Source of the DNA: Spirochaetota bacterium
GTDB lineage: Bacteria > Spirochaetota > B62-G9 > DRHN01
NCBI GenBank assembly: GCA_023136305.1
Contig: JAGLSF010000079.1
Span: forward strand, 1-8,227
Length of the DNA: 8,227 bases
Direction of reading: 5' to 3'
Below, one piece after another: positions 1 through 6,441 of the stretch; within the stretch, counting starts at the first letter, position 1; each line of letters starts with the position of its first letter. The translations under genes and the position numbers were made by a program. The notes under the pieces are model-generated. The model saw only the letters and a list, made by a program, of their open reading frames with translations, ran no database searches and had not been told where the DNA came from.

Positions 1-1620
1 CTTCGTAATCTCAACCATTGCCATCTCATCGAGAAGAGCTGTTAATTCCGACGATTTACCATCTTTCATGGAAAACCCGGAAACCGCTATCGTCCCTTCT
101 CCCCTGGCTGTAAGGTCGAGTGTCATTTCACGATAAAGGTTTTCCATATGCTCATGCAAGGATCGCTCCCGCACAGGCGGTATTATCTCTACATCCTCCA
201 CAATCCTCGCTGTCTCCCCCTCTGTCTTTGCCAATTCCCCACTGAAGATTCTCAGATAATTGTCAAGCATCTCTATTTCGTCATCAAACCCAATATAATC
301 AAGCCTCTCTCTTGCATTCAGAAGTTCCTTACGGGTTTCAACCGTGAGATTCAAGGCGTACTGAATCTCCCCCTGATAACTCCTGTAATAACTTTCCCCT
401 ATTTCTTGTAAGGCCTGTGCAAAATGCAGCATTGTTCCCGAACGAAGAACCATGGCATCTGAGAAACCGGTTACCGGATAATCGATGTTGACAAAGGTAA
501 CGCCCAGATAGAAAGGGCCTTTATAACGAAGGTTTCCTCTCAGGTCCCTGTACTTCAATGAGAAGCGTGCAAGATCAACTTTTCCATACAAATCCAGTGG
601 AGGTATGCGGAGTTGCACCATTATGGTTTCATAATCCCGGTGATGGAGAGTGGGAAGGTAAAAGTTGACTCTTGTACCGACAATTTGGTGATCATATCCC
701 CAGGTGTCGAGGATTTCCACATTCTGTAAAAACTCCAGCTTCATCTGCAGGTCATAGGCAATCGGAACGACCATTCGATCGAGTTCACTTCCAAAGGTTT
801 TCTCCATCTCCTCCCTGCCGGAGATAAAGCGGGAACTCCCTCCTCCGGCATGAGCTAATTTGCGCATCAATGCCAAATCAAAATCTTCACCAAGACCTAT
901 GGTCGAAATAGTAATTCCCGTATCCCTGTAGATTGCAGCCATTTCCATGAGTCCGTGCGTCGAGGTTGTGGCCTGTCCATCGGATAACAAGATGACTCTA
1001 TTGATATACTCGGACCTGTAATTCTTCAGCACTTCCTTGTAACCAAGCTTCACGCCGTCCAGGAGATTCGTGCCGCCACCCGGACGCACCCGATACACTT
1101 CATCCCTGAATCGTTGTCGATTAACGGACGAACCCATCTTCGTGGAGGGAAATACGGTCTGTGCACTATTATCAAAATAGACGAGAGCGACAAAATCCTT
1201 ATCCCGGACCTTGTCAATAAAGATATAAAAGGACTCCTTCACCCAATCCATCTTGTCACGATCAGCCATGGAACCGCTTTTATCAATAACAAAGGCCAGG
1301 TTCATCGGAGGAAGTTCCTCAAAGTTGAGCTCTCTCCCCTGAATCCCTATCTGTATGATCTCCTCCTGCCCTCTCGATGAAACCTGATGGTGTCCCGAGT
1401 AGAGGGTAATTCCAAGGTCGGTTTCAGGTTTTGGGTACTGATAATCTATATATCCAACATAGGAATCGATATAGACTTCTTCGGGCGGCACTATCGTGCC
1501 CCGTTCAGCAAGGTACTTACCCCTTTCCGGTGCTGCAGCCTCCTCTTTGGCCTTACCAGCCCACAGTATTGGTGGGAACATGAAAATAAGAATTGTGAGT
1601 AACCCGAGCACTCGTTTCAT
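1..1620 (-). CDS. Secreted VWA-domain protein, C-terminus cut by window edge
   Basis: The minus strand is open from an ATG at 1620 to the window edge, giving 540 residues with no stop. Residues 1-21 form a signal peptide (short KR start, hydrophobic core, likely cleavage after LWA), so the protein should be exported. Residues 106-280 are a von Willebrand factor A domain with a complete MIDAS metal site: DKSGSM at 113-118, Thr184 in GGTNL, and Asp214 in LLSDG. The stretch before it (about 60-105) is beta-rich, as in YfbK-like secreted VWA proteins. A second beta-rich region follows (about 300-385), then a long charged helical region (400-480). The last 50 visible residues (ENLYREMT, then TIAVSGFS) look like the start of a CsgG/LpoB/FlgO-type domain. 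The start is supported by AAGGAGG 6 nt upstream. VWA domains with MIDAS usually bind protein partners through a metal ion; the partner here is unknown. It sits 27 bp downstream of the DUF885-like stub on the same strand. Confidence 0.88.
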   Translation of the reverse strand, partial: MKRVLGLLTILIFMFPPILWAGKAKEEAAAPERGKYLAERGTIVPPEEVYIDSYVGYIDYQYPKPETDLGITLYSGHHQVSSRGQEEIIQIGIQGRELNFEELPPMNLAFVIDKSGSMADRDKMDWVKESFYIFIDKVRDKDFVALVYFDNSAQTVFPSTKMGSSVNRQRFRDEVYRVRPGGGTNLLDGVKLGYKEVLKNYRSEYINRVILLSDGQATTSTHGLMEMAAIYRDTGITISTIGLGEDFDLALMRKLAHAGGGSSRFISGREEMEKTFGSELDRMVVPIAYDLQMKLEFLQNVEILDTWGYDHQIVGTRVNFYLPTLHHRDYETIMVQLRIPPLDLYGKVDLARFSLKYRDLRGNLRYKGPFYLGVTFVNIDYPVTGFSDAMVLRSGTMLHFAQALQEIGESYYRSYQGEIQYALNLTVETRKELLNARERLDYIGFDDEIEMLDNYLRIFSGELAKTEGETARIVEDVEIIPPVRERSLHEHMENLYREMTLDLTARGEGTIAVSGFSMKDGKSSELTALLDEMAMVEITK

Positions 1621-1626
1621 GACATT

Positions 1627-1633
1627 CCTCCTT
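1627..1633 (-). promoter_or_regulatory. Strong ribosome binding site of the VWA gene
   Basis: Read on the minus strand this is AAGGAGG, 6 nt before the ATG at 1620. It fixes the start of the VWA gene and lets it be translated independently of the short ORF that ends 27 bp upstream. Confidence 0.8.
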
Positions 1634-1647
1634 CACGTCTATGATAT

Positions 1648-1932
1648 CTATCCTTGATACTCTGTTTTGGATGCAATCCAGCGGGCCTCCTTCTGGCTGA
1701 ACTCCACCGAGAAGTCGTCCAGGTTGTCGTTGTGAAAGTGGAACCCCATGGGCTCGAGGAGTCGAAGCGACGACAGGAGCATGGGACGTCGGAGAACATA
1801 CTGGGCGTAAAACCGGGTGTAGAAGTGGTTGATGAACCAGGGTTTGAGCCACAGCGTCGGGACGAGAAATATGGCAGCCGCCACTACAATGCACCCCAGG
1901 ACAATACATATGGCTCTCTTTGCTCTACTCAC
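1648..1932 (-). pseudogene. Probable N-terminal stub of a DUF885-type protein
   Basis: This 94-residue ORF starts with GTG at 1932. An in-frame TGA lies one codon earlier, so no longer start is possible, and a G-rich Shine-Dalgarno (GAGGGGGG) ends 7 nt upstream. Residues 6-27 form a membrane anchor or uncleaved signal. The rest (WLKPWFINHFYTRFYAQYVL, then SLRLLEPMGFHFHNDNLDD) resembles, from memory, the opening of large exported DUF885 proteins, where a helix is followed by an LG/LEP motif and an 'ND.L.D.S' stretch. Those proteins usually run to about 500-600 residues. Here a TAG follows residue 94 and the VWA gene begins 27 bp later, so the body of the gene is missing. It could instead be a genuine small membrane protein co-transcribed with the VWA gene; good ribosome binding site and intact frame keep that open. 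The match to DUF885 is by pattern only. Confidence 0.5.
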
Positions 1933-1939
1933 GGCTCAG

Positions 1940-1948
1940 CCCCCCCTC
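1940..1948 (-). promoter_or_regulatory. Ribosome binding site for the GTG-started stub
   Basis: On the minus strand this reads GAGGGGGGG, 7 nt before the GTG at 1932. Together with the in-frame TGA at 1936-1938 it decides the start codon. Confidence 0.5.
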
Positions 1949-1982
1949 TGCCGGCAGGTTTCACTTTGGGATGCAGGAATGA

Positions 1983-1999
1983 GTGAGGTCAACGCTCAC
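1983..1999. promoter_or_regulatory. Inverted repeat at the predicted transcription start
   Basis: GTGAG (1983-1987) and CTCAC (1995-1999) are perfect 5-bp inverted arms separated by 7 bp. The site lies just downstream of the minus-strand start point predicted near 2008-2010, a usual place for a repressor operator. The arms are short, so chance is possible. Confidence 0.3.
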
Positions 2000-2014
2000 A
2001 ATTGCTTCCTGTTC

Positions 2015-2043
2015 TTTATAGAGCAATAACCATGCCATGTCAC
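2015..2043 (-). promoter_or_regulatory. Predicted sigma70-type promoter for the stub/VWA unit
   Basis: On the minus strand GTGACA (2038-2043, 5 of 6 to TTGACA) is followed by a 17-bp spacer and TATAAA (2015-2020, 5 of 6 to TATAAT). The start point would be near 2008, about 75 nt before the GTG at 1932. It would serve both the DUF885-like stub and the VWA gene. A sigma54-like element lies inside the spacer. Confidence 0.5.
2022..2037 (-). promoter_or_regulatory. Possible sigma54 (-24/-12) promoter element
   Basis: The minus strand reads TGGCAT, then five bases, then TTGCT. GG and GC are exactly 10 nt apart, as required at -24 and -12, and the match to TGGCAC-N5-TTGCW has a single change. The predicted start is near 2010, almost the same as for the overlapping sigma70-like promoter. 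Sigma54 promoters need an upstream activator site; a small inverted repeat (CATCA at 2113-2117 and TGATG at 2126-2130) lies about 80-90 bp upstream but is weak support. Confidence 0.35.
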
Positions 2044-2059
2044 TCGATACTGTAATTCA

Positions 2060-2370
2060 TCCCCATATAATGAATTAATCAAACACTTCGCCAGTCATTT
2101 GGTTGTAAAGGGCATCAACCTATGCTGATGTGTAATGAATTGAAAACCAGCTTTTTCTTTGTATTAGGAGATTTATATCATTTGTGGTGATTTGAAAATT
2201 GGACAAAAGTTTCAAACCATTACATAGGGAGGAAGTTGTTAACCAGGGTACACCGCCTGGGGTAGACAAAGAACGAAGATATGTGGGGGATTCACGCTAT
2301 CGTGGTAAAAAGTGCACAGTACTGTATCCTTTTATCATAATGTCGAATTGATCCATGGTTGTTCTCTCGA
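2060..2370. other. AT-rich stretch without a gene
   Basis: No reading frame of convincing length or composition is found on either strand. It contains two short hairpins: CCAGG/CCTGG (2243-2247 and 2256-2260) and CACG/CGTG around 2293-2304. Neither is followed by a T-run, so neither reads as a terminator. It separates two divergent promoters. Confidence 0.6.
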
Positions 2371-2377
2371 ATTGGAA

Positions 2378-2405
2378 TTGACTAATAGTGATAACTATGT
2401 ATAAT
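2378..2405 (+). promoter_or_regulatory. Sigma70 promoter of the small alpha/beta-barrel gene
   Basis: TTGACT (2378-2383) is followed by a 16-bp spacer and a perfect TATAAT (2400-2405). The start point would be near 2412, about 28 nt ahead of the ATG at 2440. This is the best-formed promoter in the window. The direct repeat TCGAATTG (2343-2350 and 2367-2374) lies immediately upstream of the -35 box. Confidence 0.7.
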
Positions 2406-2439
2406 AAATTTTATTCAATAAATATGGAGGTATCAAATT

Positions 2440-2751
2440 ATGCAGAAGGTTTTTGTAATGTATAAACTCAAGCCTGGTGTCACTATCGATACATATCGTA
2501 AGTGGTCCATTAGTCTTGATCAAAAGGTTACCCCATTTCAATCCGGGGTTCATCGTTTTGAGGTCTATGAAATAGAAGGAGCTGAAAAAGGAGAATCACC
2601 ATATCAGATCGTTGAAGATATCGATGTTGAAAGCTGGGAAGCCTGGCAAAAAACCCTGAAAAGCGAGGGAATGAAGGAAGTTATTGAAAGTTGGGGTAAC
2701 TATGGAGATGATTCTACGCTGGTAATGATTTATGGCAGTAAAGTTAAATAG
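2440..2751 (+). CDS. Small dimeric alpha/beta-barrel (HapK/REDY-like) protein
   Basis: The protein has 103 residues, no signal peptide and no membrane segment, so it is cytoplasmic. The pattern fits a ferredoxin-like dimeric alpha/beta barrel: a first strand (KVFVMYKLKPGV, 3-14), a helix around 16-28, a middle strand (HRFEVYEIEG, 38-47), a strand with an acidic pair (YQIVEDIDV, 55-63), a helix rich in Trp and Lys (65-85), and a closing strand (STLVMIYGSKV, 92-102). This is the layout of the REDY-like/HapK family and related EthD/ABM proteins. HapK itself is tied to prodigiosin synthesis, but most relatives have no known reaction and none is claimed here. The start is set by GGAGG at 2426-2430, 9 nt upstream. 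It appears to be a single-gene unit and is noticeably more AT-rich than the large plus-strand genes downstream, which hints at separate acquisition. Confidence 0.8.
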   Translation: MQKVFVMYKLKPGVTIDTYRKWSISLDQKVTPFQSGVHRFEVYEIEGAEKGESPYQIVEDIDVESWEAWQKTLKSEGMKEVIESWGNYGDDSTLVMIYGSKVK

Positions 2752-2966
2752 TCAATGCACAGCTGCATAACCACTCACTCTTCAATGTATACACAGTTGC
2801 CGAAAGGGGAAGATGCTGCAGTAAAAACAGCCGAAAATATGGAATATTCACGCCCATAAGCCTTTTCTACGCCAAACCTAACTCATCTTTCAGCAGAGAA
2901 TAACGATAATATAAATACGGAACACCCGTTCCATATGTACCATTACACATAGGACTGGTAGGCAAC
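2752..2966. other. Intergenic gap with no clear terminator
   Basis: The gap contains a small palindrome just after the stop of the preceding gene (ATGCA/TGCAT, about 2755-2768) that is not followed by a T-run. The right part carries promoter-like sequences for the c-di-GMP gene. No gene is seen. Confidence 0.5.
2887..2932 (+). promoter_or_regulatory. Weak promoter with inverted repeat ahead of the c-di-GMP gene
   Basis: TATAAA (2910-2915) could be a -10 box, with CTTTCA (2887-2892) as a poor -35 box at 17 bp. A perfect inverted repeat, GGAAC (2919-2923) and GTTCC (2928-2932) with a 4-bp centre, sits at the predicted start point, so it could be an operator or a 5' hairpin. The following gene lacks a strong Shine-Dalgarno. 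Confidence 0.35.
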
Positions 2967-4718
2967 ATGGATCTTCTCACACGGCCGGCAGTACCGGGCA
3001 CATCGACAGCAGAACCGAAACCGATCAGAATTCTGCTTGTGGAAAACAACCATGAAGAGGCACTCATGCTCAGGGCATTCGCTGTTGATGCGGGAGAGGA
3101 CCTGATCGATGTTGAGTGGACGGATTATCTCACCGAAGGGCTCGAACTGCTCAACGCTGACGAATTCGATGTCTTGCTGTTGAGCCTCTCACTCTACGAG
3201 GGATCTGAAACACTGAGCAAAATTCGGGAGCAGGCCGATGGGATTCCCCTCATCCTGCTCGGCCGTCAGAAGGATGAATTCAAGGCCCTGCAGGCCATAC
3301 AGGGCGGTGCACAGGATTTTCTCCAACTCGATCATCTCGACGGGTTCAACTTCATACATTCCCTGCGGTACGCCATGGAGCGGCAGCAGATCATGCATAC
3401 CATGGAGCGGTCCCGCACCATCGAACGTTACCTTGCCTATTACGACACGCTGACTAAGCTGCCGAACAGACACCTGTTCCACGACCGTCTCATACAGTCG
3501 ATAGCCTATGCACGCAGAAACGATACCTGTGTGGCTATTCTCTTCATCGATCTCGACGGCTTCAAGCAGGTCAATGACAACATGGGACACAGTGCCGGTG
3601 ATCTGCTGCTCATGTCATTTGCCGATCGGCTCAAGGGGTGCATACGTGAGAGCGAAACGGCATCACGGTTCGGCGGGGATGAATTTTCGGTAGTTCTGAG
3701 CGATATCGAGGGAGAGCACGATGCAGCTGTGGTTGCGCAGCGAATACTGGAGTCATGCAAGTACCCGCACATGATTGCCGATCAGGAGTGTCTTATAGGC
3801 TCGAGCATCGGTATCAGTGTGTTTCCGTCCGACGGCACAAACGCTGAAATACTCATAAGAAACGCAGATACGGCCATGTATCTGGCCAAGCAGGACGGTG
3901 GGCATCAGTATCTGTTCTATACCCCTTCCATAATAAATGGGGTGCCCGAGGAACCGGCCCATGAGAAGAACATACGAAAAGCTCTGGAAAATGAAGAGCT
4001 GCTCCTCTACTTTCAGCCGCAGCTCGATCTTCGCACGGGGAAGATCATATCCCTCGAGGCTCTCGTTCGCTGGAGACACCCCAACTATGGGATCATTTCA
4101 CCTGATCAGTTCATACCGGCAGCGGAAAAAAGCGGCCTTATCGTACCGATAGGTGAGTATGTGCTGCGGAGAGCCTGCGAACAGAACAAGAAGTGGCAGG
4201 AACGGGGCTTCCCTGCCGTTCGCATAGCGGTAAACCTCTCCATGCGGCAGTTGAAACACCGAAACCTGCTCATGCAGGTGAATGAAGTTCTCGCCCAGAC
4301 GGAGATGGATCCGCACTTCCTGGGACTGGAGATCACAGAAAACAGTGCAATCCACCGATGTGACGAGACTGTGCATCTTCTCGAATCACTGAAGAACAGG
4401 GGAATACAGATCTCCATAGATGATTTCGGTATAGGATACTCATCTCTGAGTTATCTGAAACGATTGCCCGTGCAGATACTCAAGATCGACCGCTCCTTCG
4501 TTGTCAATATGACACGGGATTCGGAAGACGTGGCAATTATCAGGGCAATCATCGCAATGGCGCACAGCCTCGGCATCCGGGTAACCGCAGAAGGCGTCGA
4601 GTCCGGCGAGCAGCTTACCATACTGCGTTCTCTCGGCTGCGACGCCATACAGGGATATCATTTCTCAAGACCTGTCTCGGCCGACATAATCGAAGGGCTC
4701 CTGCATCGGTTCTGCTGA
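2967..4718 (+). CDS. REC-GGDEF-EAL c-di-GMP enzyme with degenerate receiver
   Basis: The 583-residue cytoplasmic protein has three domains. Residues 20-137 are a receiver fold that has lost its chemistry: the acidic pair is E26-N27, the phospho-acceptor position is Ser73 (LLLSLSL), the switch Thr/Ser is Gly99 and the conserved Lys is Leu121. A helix (138-155) leads to a GGDEF domain (156-318) with metal ligands D195 and an intact GGDEF at 236-240. Its inhibitory site reads RESE (227-230) instead of RxxD. The EAL domain (333-580) keeps every key residue seen in active phosphodiesterases: E364-A-L, N423, E455, D485-D486, K506, E542 and Q562, with an intact loop 6 (DDFGIGYSSL). The expected role is control of cyclic di-GMP; net hydrolysis is likely, with GGDEF either making c-di-GMP or binding GTP to tune the EAL domain. 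No histidine kinase is nearby. The ribosome binding site is poor (TAGG, 4 nt before ATG), so expression may be low. Confidence 0.95.
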   Translation: MDLLTRPAVPGTSTAEPKPIRILLVENNHEEALMLRAFAVDAGEDLIDVEWTDYLTEGLELLNADEFDVLLLSLSLYEGSETLSKIREQADGIPLILLGRQKDEFKALQAIQGGAQDFLQLDHLDGFNFIHSLRYAMERQQIMHTMERSRTIERYLAYYDTLTKLPNRHLFHDRLIQSIAYARRNDTCVAILFIDLDGFKQVNDNMGHSAGDLLLMSFADRLKGCIRESETASRFGGDEFSVVLSDIEGEHDAAVVAQRILESCKYPHMIADQECLIGSSIGISVFPSDGTNAEILIRNADTAMYLAKQDGGHQYLFYTPSIINGVPEEPAHEKNIRKALENEELLLYFQPQLDLRTGKIISLEALVRWRHPNYGIISPDQFIPAAEKSGLIVPIGEYVLRRACEQNKKWQERGFPAVRIAVNLSMRQLKHRNLLMQVNEVLAQTEMDPHFLGLEITENSAIHRCDETVHLLESLKNRGIQISIDDFGIGYSSLSYLKRLPVQILKIDRSFVVNMTRDSEDVAIIRAIIAMAHSLGIRVTAEGVESGEQLTILRSLGCDAIQGYHFSRPVSADIIEGLLHRFC

Positions 4719-4762
4719 GTTCACATTTCCACTGTACACCAAAGGCGAGTAATTTCATGGGA

Positions 4763-4847
4763 CGAACTTCGAGATTCTCCAATATTCAGCGACAAAAGAA
4801 AATCTTTACAGATCATTCTTATTTTCGGGTGTAAAACTCGAAGTTCG
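4763..4847. repeat. 11-bp inverted repeat pair
   Basis: The arms 4763-4773 and 4837-4847 are perfect reverse complements of 11 bp enclosing an AT-rich 63-bp loop. Outside the arms the pairing continues only patchily. It could be two binding sites for one regulator, or the ends of a small dispersed element; no target-site duplication is apparent. Confidence 0.5.
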
Positions 4848-4952
4848 CCAGCACAATGCTCTTCAAAGTAATTTTCACCACTTTTTTACGATGGGATAAA
4901 AGCTCGACCGTCACCTTTTCTTCCCAATCTGATTTCTCTCTACCAAGAACCG

Positions 4953-4981
4953 TTGACAACTAGGACCGGCTTACGTATCGT
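4953..4981 (+). promoter_or_regulatory. Sigma70-type promoter of the M16 operon
   Basis: A perfect TTGACA (4953-4958) is followed by a 17-bp spacer and TATCGT (4976-4981, 4 of 6). The start point would be near 4988, leaving a leader of about 32 nt before the ATG at 5020. Confidence 0.55.
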
Positions 4982-5019
4982 AATAGTAAATATATCCTCC
5001 ATAGGCCACGCATTTCTCC

Positions 5020-6441
5020 ATGAAGATCATGACGGGCTTGACAATTATCTCCATCTGGTTTCTCCTCACGCCATCTTTCAGCCCGGGCGTCACCCAGGGG
5101 AATGGAGACCCTGGAAGACCAACAGGGCCCGCCATGGAGGAACCGCCAATTGTTGTAGAGACCGCCCGTGGGATTATGATCCTCGATGAGCTCCCCAATG
5201 GCACCCGGCTTCTTGTCATGGAGATTCCCTCTTCCCCTGTTGTCTTCGGAATGATTTCAGTGGAGGTCGGCGGGCGGTATGAATCCGAGCAGAATGCCGG
5301 CATATCACATCTGCTCGAGCATCTTCTCCTCAGGGAGGTCGCCGGATCGAGCCCCCTTACCACCATTCGAGAGACGGGCGGAAGTGTAAACGCTGTCACT
5401 GATATGGAACTCACCTCCTACTACTTCACCGTGCTTCCCGAGCATTTTAGTGAATCCATGGATGCACTGACAACAATCGTACGCAATCCCCAGTTTACTG
5501 AACAGGACCTGGAAGGGGAACGGGAGATCGTGCTTGAGGAGCTTGCCCTGGGCAGGAACGATCCGAGGGCCATGGTCCTGACCCAGCTTGTGAAACAGAT
5601 CTTCCCGGGTTCACCATTGACCAGCTTCGTTATCGGAACAAAACAAACCATAAGATCCATTACCCTCCCGGATGTGCGTGATTTTTACCACACATACTAC
5701 TCGCCTGCGAACATGACCGTCATTGCTGCAGGCAGGTGTAATGCCTTCGAAACACTGGGGGAGCTTCGTGCTCTTTACCGTACCGGAGAAGTACGGCCGG
5801 TACCATCTGTGCAGTTCGAGGTCCCGGAGCCGGCACTGAACACTCTGATGAAGAAAATTCCTATCAAGCAGTCATTTTTCATCTATGGTTTTCTTACACC
5901 GGGGAAAAATGACGACGACTTCTTCACCATGGAGGTATTTGATATTCTGTTTGCGTCGGGTGTACATTCCAGGCTCCACCGCCGTATCATAACGGAGTCC
6001 GGGTACACGGAGCAGCTTTACACGAATTGGTATGCCTACTCGAATACAGGCATATGGGCTGTGTTTCTCAGCGTCGATCCCGACGACATGGATGCCGTCC
6101 GTTCCCTTATTCAGGATGAGATGGCTGCATTGAAGAGAGGCATGTTCAGCCTGTCAGAGTTCGAGGCAGCAAAGAGGGCCCTCATTGCACGGGTTAAGCT
6201 CAATCTCGACCGACCAGAAGATCTCGCGTGGTTCCAGCTCGAAAACCTGACATACAGAAACATGATCATGACCGTTTCTGAGTACGTACAGGCCCTCGAG
6301 AATGTGCAGAAGGAGGATGTCATGCGCATCGGGCGCGTCTACTTCTCCGATGAAAAGACGATCACCATTGAAATGCGGCCTGCAAGAGGTCCTGAGCGGC
6401 TGTTTCTCATCCTTAAATACCTCACCACAAAATCATTATGA
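5020..6441 (+). CDS. Exported M16 zinc peptidase, catalytic subunit
   Basis: The 473-residue protein begins with a signal peptide (about 1-25), so it should act in the periplasm. Residues 50-230 form the first M16 domain with the inverted zinc motif HLLEH (97-101: zinc ligands H97 and H101, catalytic E100) in the context GISHLLEHLLLRE. The third zinc ligand is E173 or E174 in the IVLEEL stretch about 70 residues later. Residues 280-455 form the second M16 domain, but the Arg/Tyr pair that holds substrate in active M16 enzymes is replaced by Ile324 and Glu331. The length matches the short M16B class, which works as dimers. The 3' end overlaps the next M16 gene by ATGA, and that partner supplies the missing Arg/Tyr pair, so a heterodimer cleaving peptides is expected. 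The start codon lacks a good Shine-Dalgarno (ATAGG at 5001-5005 is 14 nt away); an ATG at 5029 in the same frame would also keep most of the signal peptide. Confidence 0.92.
   Translation: MKIMTGLTIISIWFLLTPSFSPGVTQGNGDPGRPTGPAMEEPPIVVETARGIMILDELPNGTRLLVMEIPSSPVVFGMISVEVGGRYESEQNAGISHLLEHLLLREVAGSSPLTTIRETGGSVNAVTDMELTSYYFTVLPEHFSESMDALTTIVRNPQFTEQDLEGEREIVLEELALGRNDPRAMVLTQLVKQIFPGSPLTSFVIGTKQTIRSITLPDVRDFYHTYYSPANMTVIAAGRCNAFETLGELRALYRTGEVRPVPSVQFEVPEPALNTLMKKIPIKQSFFIYGFLTPGKNDDDFFTMEVFDILFASGVHSRLHRRIITESGYTEQLYTNWYAYSNTGIWAVFLSVDPDDMDAVRSLIQDEMAALKRGMFSLSEFEAAKRALIARVKLNLDRPEDLAWFQLENLTYRNMIMTVSEYVQALENVQKEDVMRIGRVYFSDEKTITIEMRPARGPERLFLILKYLTTKSL

Larger units (their letters stand above)
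4719..5019. other. Intergenic region with long-range inverted repeat
   Basis: This 301-bp gap holds no convincing gene. CGAACTTCGAG (4763-4773) is matched exactly in inverted orientation by CTCGAAGTTCG (4837-4847), 63 bp apart. The right third holds the promoter of the M16 operon. No T-tailed hairpin terminator for the upstream gene was found. Confidence 0.6.

Noticed and set aside
1114..1602. Two plus-strand ORFs (88 and 71 residues)
   Set aside because: Both lie antisense within the VWA coding sequence, whose MIDAS motifs are unmistakable.
1553..1909. 118-residue minus-strand ORF overlapping the stub and the VWA start
   Set aside because: It is out of frame with both better-supported ORFs, has a low-complexity Pro/Ser/His-rich composition, and lacks a ribosome binding site.
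1654..1986. 110-residue plus-strand ORF
   Set aside because: It is antisense to the DUF885-like stub, which has a signal anchor, ribosome binding site and promoter; no family resemblance was seen.
1983..2003. Lac-operator resemblance on the minus strand (AATTGTGAGCG)
   Set aside because: Only the left half matches the lac operator and the second half diverges; it is retained only as a generic short inverted repeat.
2243..2260. CCAGG/CCTGG hairpin as a terminator
   Set aside because: The stem is only 5 bp, the loop is 8 bp, and no T-run follows on either strand.
3189..3590. 133-residue minus-strand ORF
   Set aside because: It is antisense to the receiver/GGDEF coding region and has no recognisable features.
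4953..5189. 78-residue plus-strand ORF overlapping the start of the first M16 gene
   Set aside because: Its ATG-like start falls at the promoter, it overlaps the signal peptide region out of frame, and it has no ribosome binding site.
4971..5414. 147-residue minus-strand ORF
   Set aside because: It is antisense to the conserved zinc-site region of the M16 peptidase and is Ser/Arg-rich as expected of a shadow frame.
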